Source: Geosiphon pyriformis
Taxonomy: Eukaryota > Glomeromycota > Glomeromycetes > Archaeosporales > Geosiphonaceae
Length of the DNA stretch: 64,000 nt
Assembly: GCA_016748015.1 (NCBI GenBank)
Contig: JAAOMT010000480.1
Location: forward strand, 187,356 to 251,355
Reading direction: 5' to 3'
Both the position numbers and the translations under genes were made by a program. The notes below the pieces were generated by a model. The model searched no databases, was not told the origin of the DNA, and saw only the letters and a list, made by a program, of their open reading frames with translations. Below, one piece after another: positions 51,162-61,649 of the stretch (within the stretch, counting starts at the first letter, position 1; each line of letters begins with the position of its first letter).

Positions 51162-51289
51162 GATAAAAATAACTAACGAATAAACAAAAAAAATAAAGAA
51201 AATTATTTTTTGGGTATAGGGTTTTTATTTGTTTTTGGGTTTGAATGTTTTTTTTAATTATTTACTATTTTTAATTTATGTTTTGTGTA

Positions 51290-52560
51290 TTTTAAAAGAG
51301 TTTGTGAAAATGTTAAATTAAGTGTTCAAGTTTGGTTGTTGTTTTATTATAATTATTGGTTCTAAATTTCAGAGAATATCTTCAGGATTAATTAATGGAG
51401 AATGTATACCAATTTGTAGAATTAATAGTTCAGGATTGTTTCTAGAATGATAGTGTTTCAATCAATCTTCATGTACAACTTTTGCTAGTATTCTGTCATC
51501 AAGTCTTAACTTGTATAATCTATTGTCTAGAATTTCGTAAATATAAAATAGTCTATCTCATTTGTTTTCAAATTTTTCACTCTATTGTTTTTTAGTCTTA
51601 GTTTTGTATAAGAAAACTTTATTTCCAACTTTAAATTCATTGGTAATGGGTGGTAATTTGTTGTCATGTCTTTTTTTTTGTTGAGCTTGAAAATGTTCAA
51701 TCTGAGTTGCTGCTATCCTTCTTTTTCCTTCCAGTGTACTAAGAAGAGTATAGGCCCTTCTTTGGAGTGTTTCTTAAAAGTTTTCTTCATTAATTGGTTG
51801 CACAGGGTATGTTTCCACTGTGAAATTAATTGGTAATGTTGTTGTCTTTCTATAAGTAAGATCAAATGGTGTGTGTTTTATAGTATTTTGTTTTAGTGTT
51901 CTGTATGCTAGTAACACTAATAGAATAAAGATATCTCATTCCTGCTCAAAATCTGTTAAGACTTTGGCTAAAGATTCACACAATGTTCTGTTGAACCATT
52001 CTACAAGTCCATTTGTTTGCAGATGATAAGATAATGATAGAGGTTTTTTGACATTGAATTGTTCACAAATTTTTTGTATCAAGTTGTTCACAAAATGTGT
52101 TTCTTGATTAGATAAGAATTCAATTGGGCATCCATGTCTACAAATAATGTCTTCATAGATGAAATTTGCTACTAATTTTGCATCTGTTTTTTGAATGGCT
52201 CTAGTTTCAGGCCATTTAGTAAGATAATCTACTGCAACTGCAATATAATAATTTCCTTGGGTTGTAATAGATAATGGTTTGACTAAATCAATTCCAACTC
52301 TGTCAAAAAGTTGTCCAACTTTGATTGGATTTAAAGATTCTGTGGGACGAGTTTCTTCTCTTCTTTGACAACTATCACAAGATTCTATATATTGTTGAAT
52401 ATTTTTTTGCATGTAAGACCAAAAATAATGTTCAAGGGTTTTTTGAATTGTTTCATTTTTTCCCAAGTGTGCTAAAGAAAGATTTGTGGGCATATTGTAT
52501 AGAATTGTTTTTTTTTATTCTCTTGTACTAATCTGAGTAGTTGGTTTGAATTTCTGTAAT
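51290..52560 (-). pseudogene. Element B integrase (broken)
   Basis: Integrase with an HHCC-like N terminus (LAHLGKNETIQK, then ESCDSCQRREE). The catalytic core at 51936-52493 has VGIDLVKPLSI (first Asp), VAVDYLTKWPETRAI, EFLSNQETHF where the second catalytic Asp of LSDQ is Asn, and QTNGLVEWFNRTLCESL (Glu present). The C-terminal module is at about 51350-51680: KVGNKVFLYKTKTKKQ, a stop, EKFENKWDRLFYIYEILD, RLYKLRLDDRILAKVVHED. It would join cDNA to target DNA; inactive as written. Stop after DFEQE at 51936. Confidence 0.9.
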
Positions 52561-52699
52561 TTTTGTAATAGATTTTGTTGTAATGTATAAAATATTGTTT
52601 GGATTGGTGTTGTAATCAATGTTTTTCACTTGGAAACCAATTTTCTGGTGTGATAAGAATCTCTAAATAGTTTTTAAGATTGTTGTAATTTCTGGGATC

Positions 52700-54050
52700 C
52701 ATTGTTGTTTTGTTATTTGTTGGTAGGTTGGTAAGTTGTAGTGAATTTGTTAATATTATTAATCTTGTCTCATTCTTGAGAGACTATTAACATTAGTGTG
52801 TAATTTTCTTGGTTTGTAGTGTACAATATATTTGTAATCTGCTAGGAAATCATTCCATCAAGACTGTTTGGCACTTTGTTCAGTTTTCTTCTTATTGAGC
52901 CATTTGAGACCAATATTGTCAGTTATGATGTCAAATTCTTTTCTATTCTTCAGATATTGTTAAAAATATTTAAAAGCCCAAATAACTGCAGTGGTTTCCA
53001 ATTCAATTGAGCCATATTTGAGTTTTGTTGGTTTGAGTGTTTTACTGGCATAGGCAATAACTTGTTCCTGGCCATTTTTATCCAATTGTAATAGAATGGC
53101 ACCAAATGCTATGTGTGAAGCATCAGTGACTAGTTGGAACTGTTTGTTGAAGTCTGGGTAAGCAAAAACTGGGGCTGTTGTCAATTTTGTTTTAAGAGTT
53201 TTAAAAGCTTTTTGTTGTTTTTCCATCCATTTGTATGGCACATTTTTGTTGGTAAGATAATTAAGTAGTTTGGCAATTTCTGAGAATCCTTTGATGAATT
53301 TCTGATAATAGGAGACTAATTCTACAAATTCTCATAGCTCTGTAGTATTTTTGGTAGTTTGAAAGTTTTTGACAGCACTGATTATTCCAAGATTTGGTTT
53401 GACTCTATCTTTGCTAACAATGTGTCCAAGAAAAATTAAACTTGTTTTTTCAAAGTGACATTTCTTAATGTTCAACTTTAATCTTGCTTTCCATAATCAT
53501 TAAAAAACTTTTTGCAGGTGGATAAGATAGGCTTCAAAGCTTAGTAAGTATACATTAGTGTTATCAAGATAGACAACTACTGATTGCCACAAAAGTTTTT
53601 CATATACAACATCCATAAGTTGTTGAAATGTTGTTGGTGCATTGCAGAGTTCAAAAGGCATAACATTGAACTCATAGTTCCCTCCTTGAATAGTGAATGC
53701 TGTTTTGGGTCGATCTTTTGGGTCCATTTCGACTTGCTAGTATCTACTTTCCAAGTCTAAAATTGAGAAGAACTTGGCTTTTCCTAAGGCATTCAGCATA
53801 TTATCAATTCTTGGAAGAGGGTAGATATCTCCAATTGTTATGCTGTTGAGCTGACAATAATCTACACAGAATCTGATTTTTCCATTTTTCTTTTTAACAA
53901 GAACTACTGGTAAGATTCAGAGACTTCTTGATGATTGAATTAATCTGTTATTGAGCATTCTTTGGACCTCTTCTTTGATAAATTGGTGGTTAGCAGATGG
54001 AACTTAATAGGTTTGTTGTCATTTTGGTAAAGCATTTCTTATATGAATTT
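52700..54050 (-). pseudogene. Element B reverse transcriptase-RNase H (broken)
   Basis: RT palm piece 53500-53727: DPKDRPKTAFTIQGGNYEFN, VMPFELCNAPTTFQQLMD, and active-site box YLDN at 53560-53571 (YLDD expected). Two adjacent stops after HLQKVF fit Gln and Arg codons. Connection: FLGHIVSKDRV-type sequence near 53400-53460. RNase H at 52960-53241 keeps VTDASHIAFGAILLQLDKNG and VIAYASKTLKPTKLKYGSIE, including the Asp of TDAS and the Glu of IELE. The remaining tail includes FDIITDNIGLKWLNKKK. Out of frame with gag-dUTPase. Confidence 0.9.
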
Positions 54051-55210
54051 AGTGTTAAACAATATCAGTTTTTCCAAGATTATTGTTGTTTTTTGCAAAT
54101 ATATCTGCAAATTTAGCTATCAGTTGTTTCAATTGTCTTTGTTGTTAGAGTTCTAAGAAACCTATGTTAATTCAAGAGAGTTTTTTTTTCATTAGGTAAT
54201 AGTTTTCAGTAGTAGATGTGATGTTTAAATTTGAAAGTAGAGTATGTTTTATAATTTTGATGAAATTAGAGACAATTTGAGAGTTTTCATCTTAGAAGAT
54301 ATTGCTGTATATGATTTCAATGTCTAATTTATTTAATAAGACAATAGGGTAATTATTGGGGTTGTAGAATATAACTCAAAATTTTTTTTGTTTTTTTGGG
54401 AATATAAATGTTTGGAATTGAGATTTCATGCTTTAAACAAATTTGTTCATTGGATTCAAAGATTTGTTGGATAGTGGTGGGTTTTGAGCAAGTATAAATT
54501 TCGTGATGTTCACCAAAAGATGAAATGATGATTGGTTGGAGAAGTTGAAGAATTTGGTGAGATTCATTTTGTGCATTAAAAGCTATGTTTACTGGTACTG
54601 TAAATTGTCCAGTTGAACCAAAATTTTGAGTTTTTCTTTCACTTTTTCCCAATTGTTCTCTGTTCTTAACTGATTGTAAATCTGAAATGTTGATTAAGAG
54701 TAGGTAAATTGCTTGGGCAATTTTTTAAGCATGTTCAATTCTGAATGGTTTGTTTGTTTTATTCTGCAATATGATAGTAATGTCTCCAGTATATCCTGCA
54801 TCTATAACTCCTCCTCTAATGTTGATTCCTTTGCTTGCCAATGATAATCTGGATGCAATTTGAACTATTGCTTTAGGTGAAATTTCAAGAGCAATTTTGA
54901 GATTGATTTTTGTTAAGAACTTTGATTAGAAAACCAAAGTGTTTTTTTCTGAGTATCTTAGATTATATCCAGCATCTATCTCAAGTGTTTTTTTTGGTCT
55001 GATTCCTTGGCCATGGTTGTCGAAATATTTAAGTTGTAGGAGTGGTTGATTTTTAAGAAGATAAATAAAGATGGTTGGTAGTTTTTCTATTAGTTCAAAT
55101 ACTCTAAATTCAATTTTATTTTTGTTATTTTCGTCATTTTCATCTGACAGAAGAATGCTAAAAGCATAGTATTTTAAACACCATTGGTCATCACAAGGCA
55201 TAATACATTC
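54051..55210 (-). pseudogene. Element B dUTPase domain (near-complete, two stops)
   Basis: dUTPase fold between the Cys-rich domain and RT, better preserved than in A. Motif 1 DAGYNLRYSEKN (about 54950-54985), then a stop where Gln fits, TKINLKIALEISPKAIVQI; motif 2 ASRLSLASKGINIRG; motif 3 GGVIDAGYTGDITII (54781-54825); motif 4 KIAQAIYLLLINI after a stop following RIEHA; motif 5 RKTQNFGSTGQFTVP (about 54610-54640). The motif 3 Asp and Tyr are intact. Downstream, 54353-54652 extends to a C-terminal segment with YIPKKTKKILSYILQPQ before RT. The dUTPase could restrict uracil incorporation during cDNA synthesis. Confidence 0.88.
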
Positions 55211-55830
55211 TTCACATAATTAAATGTTTATTTGTTCTAATCATTGAATTTGAGCTTCTTTGGTTGGGTATGTATAACTTGCAATTTGGTAGTAGATTTC
55301 TACTTCATTTTTATAATCAAATTCAGCTAATTCTATGGTATACTCAATATATTTAGCTTCTTTTATTTGGCAGACATCTTCTTGGATGGCTCCATTAATT
55401 AATACCATTGCTAAGTCAAAAATTATTTCAGCATCATAAGGGTAGTGATAAAGTTTGTTAAAAGCACTGTTGTATGCTGCATCAAATGGTGTTCTTCTTC
55501 TGACTTTTTCCAAAATTGATAGAGCATATTAACAGGTTTGATCACATACTTCTCCTCTCATTGCAACATCAATCCAGTTACATTCTTCTGGTAGCATATT
55601 CCCATATGTGAAGCAAAGTGTGTTGTCCCATTTTCCACTTCTTTTTGGGAATTCAAATCATTTTCTATGGTATGGTTTGTAGAAGTAGCAGGTGCGAGTT
55701 TCATATTCTTTTTTTGGGGAAATACAAGCTCTCATAGATAAAAACTTCTTCTTGCAATCTTTGCATTTTAGTGGAATGTATGATGATTCTTTTTGTGATT
55801 TTGGTGTGGAATATTTAACTTTTTTTCATC
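55211..55830 (-). pseudogene. Element B Cys-rich domain
   Basis: Same position as in A. Frame: YIPLKCKDCKKKFLSMRACI, RTCYFYKPYHRK, stop, FEFPKRSGKWDNTLCFTYGN, MLPEECNWIDVAMRGEVCDQ, then 55241-55513 (VRRRTPFDAAYNSAFNKLYH and an acidic stretch) and LCEECIMPCDDQWC. Cys pairs are conserved with A (CVDC/CKDC, MSACC/MRACI). Probably metal binding; role unknown. Confidence 0.68.
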
Positions 55831-56456
55831 CTCTTGATTCTTCAAAAATCTTTTGTTTTGTTTCTTTAGCCCAACTGGATGTTAATCCAAGAGCCATGTA
55901 GGTTTCAGTAAGTGGCATTTTTTTTTCTTCCTCAAATTCGAATACTGGGGCCTTTTTTGACTGTTTGTTGAAAGTACCACAGATTGCAGGTACTATAGTA
56001 TATTGTCCTTGATATGAGATTTTGAGTTCCTGAGTTTCCCAGTCTAAGTTTGTATTGGCCTTGAAAAGCCAATCATTTCCAACAAGAGCTTAGTATTGGG
56101 ATGCATCCATGACTAGAACTTTGACTGAAATGGTGATTCCATCAATGGTAAATGAGAAATTATCAATTTCTTCTACTGGTGTCTTTTTCATACTATCTGC
56201 TGTAACAATTACAGTTTGGGCTGGTCTGTTAACATTTCGATTAAGTTGTTGTATTAATTGGTATGTAATAATACTTTCAGCAGATCTATTGTCTAGTATT
56301 AATCAAATGGGTTTTCCTTTTACTATAGCTTCAGTATACATGGCAGTAATAGTTTTTTGTTTATTAGCTGCTGCATTACTAAGCAAGAATGGTGATTCAT
56401 TTACTTCAAATTCGAATGGGAATATATCTGAGAGGTTGGCATTTTGGGCAATTTAA
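55831..56456 (-). pseudogene. Element B protease domain
   Basis: Retropepsin with active-site stretch LILDNRSAESIITYQLIQQL (about 56250-56310): the catalytic Asp is present and D-S-G reads D-N-R, the same two changes as in element A. A TGA precedes it where Trp fits (GKPI-LILD). Downstream TVIVTADSMKKTPVEEIDNF, VLVMDASQY, a stop where W or Q fits, ALVGNDWLFKANTNLDW, TIVPAICG. N-terminal flank: DIFPFEFEVNESPFLLSN. Confidence 0.85.
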
Positions 56457-58597
56457 GCTGATGAAATGATATTGTTGGAAGGGTTTGATTTTGGTGCTGT
56501 AGTTTCACCTTCAGAAAGTGCAGTTTGTTGAAAATCTGATTTTTCTTGTATTATTAAATAACTGGATTGAGTGTAAAACTGAATGAATTTTTGTTAAACA
56601 GAATTTCGAGGAACTAGTTAATTATTGTGGTTAAATTTGTTGTTGTTTATTAAAAAACGGTTTTGTGGTGTAAATTGGTTTTGTTGAACCAATCTTCTGA
56701 CTGGTACTTAATATTGTTGAATAGGTGGTGTCTGATATTGCTGAATTGGTAAAGATTGCTGATATTGTTGCTGCATTGGTTGTGGAGCTGGTTGATAGTA
56801 ACTGTTTTGATTTTGTGGTCTTGGTGGATAATAAATTGGTAGTGGAGGTTGGTAATAAGATTGTTGTGATGAAGAATAACGTTGATTATTTCTGTTTTGT
56901 TGGTCTTTTTGCAATTTCTTGCAATCTCATTTCTAGTGTCCTTGAATTCCACAATAATAACAATTTTGAGATTGGTTGTTGGATAATAATCCAAAATTGT
57001 TTTGGTTGCATCACTGTGGGGGTTTATATCTTTGTAATTGTTGCTGTTGTTGTTAATAGTTTGTAAAATAGTTTTCAATCTTTTTTGTGAGTTGGTCTAT
57101 CTTCTCTTCAGCTGCTAAGCTGGTTTCTCCAATAGCTAGGTTGACAAGTTTGGTGTGGTTTGCTTTTTCCATTGCCATTTCATAGTTCTTTGCATGTTTA
57201 ATGGCAGTTGCTAAGTCTTCTGGAGCATGTAAACAAACTTTCTTAATGAGTTTGTCATTTAATCCTGCTATGAACTGATCCAAAATCTGGGTATTGGAAT
57301 AGTATTCATTGGTTTTCAATTGTTGAATTTGTCGAAAAAGTTTATTGAATCTTCCAAGATAAGTCATAACAGTTTTAGATGTTTCTTGTTTGATATTGCA
57401 AAAGCAATTGCGGAGAGTAATAGAGGTGTTGTTGTCAGTGAATTGTTGTAAAAAAGCATCTTTGAATGCTTGCCAGTTTTCAAATGATTCTTCCAAGTTT
57501 TCAAATCATTCTCCTGCAGTTTTTTGAAGAAAGTATGGGATTGCTTTAAGTATTTTTGCTGCATTCCAACCATTTACATCTCCTGCTTTTTGAATTTTGT
57601 CAAGCCATTTTTAAGGACTGGTATCATTGTTTTTACCAGTGAATTCTGGAATCTTTGCAATATAAGCAGTTGTTATTTCTTTTTCGTTTTCTGTAGTTCC
57701 TTTTTGTTCTGATTTAGTTTCTTTACTTTCCAAGTTTTCTGAATAATTACTTTCGTTTTCCTGTAAGTAATCAATAATATTAGTGCTTGTTGATATGGGC
57801 TCCTGCTGTTGAGTAGAATTTCTAGGTAATTGATAATTTTCTGGTCTGGAAAAATGGTTAAGTGGTAAATTTGGTGTTTGTGATCGAGCAAGTCAAATTG
57901 GAAATAGTGTAATAGAAAGTGGTAATTTAACACTGGTTCCTTGTTCAGATGTTTGCAAGTGTTTGGCAGTTGTTTTTGGTAGTATTGGAGTGTTTAAAGT
58001 GATTTTTGAGTGTTGTTTCACTTTTTGTTTGTCTTTGTTGTTTGTTTTTATTTATGATTCAAAGTCAAAAAAGTATTTGGACTAGACTGGATATTTTTCT
58101 TCACAATACTCAATAATGTTAAAATTAAGTTCTTGGAAGTAGATAGCAAGTGTTTTACTGTTCAGGTTTTTTGTTTCCAATTGTGAATAGTGTACTAAAT
58201 TATTGTAGAGGTTGTTTTTGACTTCTAAAATGTTGTAGTTTCCAAAAAGATAGTTGTTAATGCAATTTTTAAAGTATTGGTATACTGATTTCTTGACAAC
58301 TTCAATTCTGTCTGGGATGTTAAATTTTTGCTTGCAGTGGGTGTAAATTGACTGATAATACTCTAGAGTTGTTGTGTTTGGTGTGGTCACCACTTTGAAG
58401 TTATTTTTGCTGTGTTGTTTCTGTGGGAGAGCACCAAATGTTACTGGAGGTTTTTGGTCTTTTTTTTTGAATGTTGTCACTGTTTGTCTGTTGTTGATTT
58501 CACGTTTTCTGAAAGCAGTTGAACCTCCAATAACTGAATTTATCTTCAAATTATCTCCTATAATTTGAACTGCTGGGCTTACGAGTAGAATGGCCAA
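56457..58597 (-). pseudogene. Element B Gag, opening inside the LTR
   Basis: The first piece, 58082-58597, starts MAILLVSPAVQIIGDNLKIN within the 5' LTR, runs through the LTR end and the primer binding site (read as TFGAL) and on to NIIEYCEEKYPV, 171 codons. After a stop, the frame carries a capsid-like region at 57053-57640 (KAIPYFLQKTAGE, ENWQAFKDAFLQQFTDNN, RFNKLFRQIQQLKTNEYY). A zinc knuckle at about 56925-56970 (CYYCGIQGH, two stops, DC) follows, then a Gln/Pro/Tyr-rich tail (56708-56914). Knuckle ligands C-C-H-C are kept, but TAG and TGA lie between His and the last Cys. Stops are in one frame with protease. Whether the LTR-encoded N terminus was used is uncertain. Confidence 0.82.
58421..58436 (-). 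other. Element B tRNA primer binding site
   Basis: Minus strand TGGTGCTCTCCCACAG two bases inside the 5' LTR. The tRNA 3' end implied is GAGAGCACCA; like the site of element A it ends GAGCACCA, so related or the same isoacceptor family may prime both. Confidence 0.8.
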
Positions 58598-59409
58598 TTC
58601 CGTGCCAGTTACTTTGTGTAGTTATATTGTAGTAAATGTCAACTCTTTCCCAGAAATTGCTTGTCTGGAAGCTCACTAAAATGTGTAGTTACTTTGCTGT
58701 AAAAGTCAACTCTTCTACAGGAATCTCATCTGTAGGCTACCCTAATAATTGTAATAAAAAAATAAAAGAAAATAAAAGAAATACAAAAAAAATAAGATTT
58801 TATCAAGAGAAACATTTTCTATCCAGGCCTGAAGTTACTAACAGATTATTAAAATTGGTGGCTAATCAATTTCAAAACGTTAGTTGTGTTGAAGGAATTT
58901 CAAGTGTAATAATTTAAGGATTTGGTTTTCGAATATTTAATTTTTTATTTGAATGTGTAAAAGATAATTTGTTTCAATTAAGATATTTAAAGTAGGATGT
59001 TATAGTAAGATACTATGAGAAGATACATTTTCTTAAAGAAAGAAGCTCTTCTTTTATACAACTTGTTGTAATACTAGTCTTTGAACTTGCACTTTTCTTT
59101 TTGCTACAATTTGGGTGAACTAAAAATACATTTTGACAAACTACAAGTTATTTTACTGAACTATTGATTATTTCGGCCAATTTTCATTAATTTCGGCGAA
59201 TTTTGACTATGTTAAATAGTTCAGGATATTGTGTAATTTGATCATCTTAATTTCTAGAGTACAAATCAGATTATTGATTGAGTAAGGATATTTGATAATT
59301 TGATTAAATAATAAGTGATAATCGAAATAATAATAATGTATGCTAATTAATAATAGGAATTATGAGGGTAATTTTATGCTAATTAATAGCTAAAATTCTA
59401 CTGGTAACA
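58439..59409 (-). repeat. 5' LTR of element B
   Basis: 971 bp, TGTTACTGGAGG to CTACTGGTAACA on the plus strand, next to the primer binding site. Partner of 49503-50473. Confidence 0.95.
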
Positions 59410-59413
59410 CCAG
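59410..59413. repeat. Target-site duplication of element B, right copy
   Basis: CCAG, matching 49499-49502. The reading frame of element C gag (TTQ-FETKF) is restored when one copy is removed with B. Confidence 0.8.
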
Positions 59414-60177
59414 TTTGAAACTAAATTTAAAACTCCTATCCTGATATCCAAATGGCACATGGAATTAGAAAGAAGAACTCAAGATTCTGGTGAAGTTGTA
59501 ACTGAGTATGCCAAAGCAATCAGAAAATTAATCAAGTGAATAGACTCTAAAAAGAACTGGACAGAAAAGCAAAAGATTCATTTCTTTACAAAAAGATTGA
59601 GAACTGATCTTTCCTATGCTCTTTGGCTCCTTCTGGTACTAAAAAACAATTCCACAATAGATATGACCATTGAACTTGTCCAGAGAATAGAAAACAATCA
59701 AAGAATGCACCTAAGATCTATACTTCTAGTTTTTGCTTTTGCTCCTGTTATGGCTTCTGCTTCCCAAATGACTGCTATCTTTTTTGCTGTCCAAACTCAA
59801 AACCCAAATAAACAGTTAATAGATAGACTTACAGCTAATTTTGCTCAGTTACTAGAACCCTTAGCACAAGCAGTTAGAAAGAATCAACAACTCCAAAAAT
59901 CCAGATTTAAACTCTGTTTTAATCAACTTTAGCAACTTCCTTATCAAAGGCAACAAAATCATGGCCCATTTGTGTATTATTACTGTGGATTAACTAAACA
60001 TTTCTCCAGAGATTGCAACAATCCTCCTCTGTCTTTTCAAGCTCCCAGAAACAATAACAATCAAAACAACAGAATCATCAACAACAATGTTTTTAACCAA
60101 AGACCCAATTATGTTAACATCAATTTCTTTGGAAAAAATCTCCTAGTTGAAGCCACTGTTTATCAGTCTTTAAACTA
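59410..60177 (+). pseudogene. Element C gag, second part, with zinc-knuckle remnant
   Basis: Continues the frame broken at 49502: QFETKFKTPILISKWHMELE, RRTQDSGEVVTEYAKAIRKL, a TGA where Trp fits, IDSKKNWTEKQKIHFFTKRL, RTDLSYALWLLLVL. The LTANFAQLLEPLAQAVRK segment follows, then a stop where Gln fits and the knuckle at about 59970-60016, YYYCGLTKHFSRDC. The first Cys appears to be Tyr (TGT to TAT), leaving C-H-C. Ends QRPNYVNINFFGKNLLVEA. A typical Gag C-terminal half. Confidence 0.85.
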
Positions 60178-61640
60178 ATAAGCATACCTCCAAAGAGTGA
60201 AAATGCAAGCCAATCAGAAAACAACCCCTTTTATGTTTTTAACCTAACTGATAATAACCATGATATAGATGAACTAACAATCAACTCCTCTGACTCAACA
60301 AAAAAAGAAAGAAAGCCAAGATTAATTTTATTTTAGATCTCAACAAAACCTTAACTTCCACTACTAATAACAATGAGCCACCAAAAGCTAAAGTTTTTAA
60401 GAATTCTCCAAAGTTGGAATCTCCAGAAATTGTACAAAAATCTGAACCCTATTCTGTTGTAAAAGATCTTATGGAAACTCCAGCACATATCACTTTTGGC
60501 CAGTTAATAATCCATCCACAATTCAGAAAAGATTTTTACAAATCATTAATACCAAAAAAAAAACACCAAAGACCAACAAACACTCTTGTCAAGCTGGACA
60601 TGCTGACAACAGCAATGTTAGACTTTTAATTTATAAAGCCTAAGTGGCTGGTTATTTCATTGATCTAATCCTAAATAGTAGATCATCTGTTAGTGTAATT
60701 GCCAAACATTTTTTTGAAACAATTGGCAGAAAAATTGATAAGTTTTCTATTCAACCAATGACTAATGTACATGGTGACAAGAAAAAAGGCCTGGGCATAG
60801 TCAAAGCTATTCCTGTTTACATCAATAGTATCAGCATTAAAATTAACATGAAAGTATCTGAAGCAAAAGAGTACATCATAATTGTTGACAATGAGTGGCT
60901 CAAGAAAGCCAAAGTGCTACTTGATTATAAAATTTGTGAGCTAATCATCAGATATAGTGAGAAGTCCATAGTGGTTAAGTATTATTATTGGACAACTCTT
61001 CCAGTACCCAAGCAAAACCAAAAAGAAGAACAATTAGATGAATTAAATAATGATGAGAGTGATGAAAAAAAAATCAAAAAAAAACAAGAAGAAACTATTG
61101 AACTCATCTATATTATTTTTACTAGCAATGACAAGTCACTGGACAATGTTAAAGTTGACAAAAAAGAAATTATGATAAATGACAAGCTGATTTGCTGGCC
61201 CTATTATAATATTCTTAGAAGAATCTTTGATAGAAAACCTAGCAAGAAAACAAAATACAGTTATTGGTAGCATGGTTTTTGTGCCAGGTGTTAGTGTGAT
61301 AAACCTTTGTATTCTCCTAGTAATGAATACAAGTCCTGTCTAATCTATTACAAAGATTGAGAGCCAATTAGTTTGATACTCAGAAAAGAATTAAAAAAAG
61401 TACAGAAGTTCTTTAAGAATGAACCACCTAAAATCCAATTATTAGTTACAGAACAAAGAGAACTTTCCCCTAAAAAAAGAAAAATGGATATTGAAAATCT
61501 GTTGGCTAGAAATAGCCTAGTTATTTCAAAAAAAAGTAATACTTTTGGACAAACTCATATGATACAACACACTATTATCACAAAAAAAACTCATTCCATC
61601 TATTTGAAACTTTATCAATTCAATTGACACAATGATGAAT
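60178..61640 (+). pseudogene. Element C protease region and pre-RT linker
   Basis: 60414-60629 has PAHITFGQLIIHPQFRKDFY and SLIPKKKHQRPTNT, a spacer typical of this gypsy group. Protease active site in 60644-61270: AGYFIDLILNSRSSVSVIAK. The expected D-S-G is N-S-R, so the catalytic Asp itself is lost, and downstream IYINSISIKINMKV, YIIIVDNEWLKKAKVLLDY correspond to the flap-distal part. 61373-61627 leads toward RT. Acidic/Lys-rich linker at 61020-61100. Unlike A and B, I see no dUTPase motifs here. Confidence 0.8.
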
Positions 61641-61649
61641 TTATTAAGA

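Larger units (their letters stand above)
49503..59409 (-). mobile_element. Complete Ty3/gypsy element B (9907 bp)
   Basis: Two 971-bp LTRs (49503-50473 and 58439-59409), primer binding site 58421-58436, polypurine tract 50474-50486 (minus-strand GAGAAGGAGATTA), and a 4-bp target duplication. Minus-strand order: gag, protease, Cys-rich domain, dUTPase, RT, RNase H, integrase, ORF3. gag through dUTPase (58597 to 54353) stay in one frame interrupted only by stops; RT-RNase H and integrase are in two other frames, implying at least two indels. It is the youngest insertion of the window, lying within C, which lies within A4. LTR identity about 95 percent by hand alignment. Confidence 0.95.
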
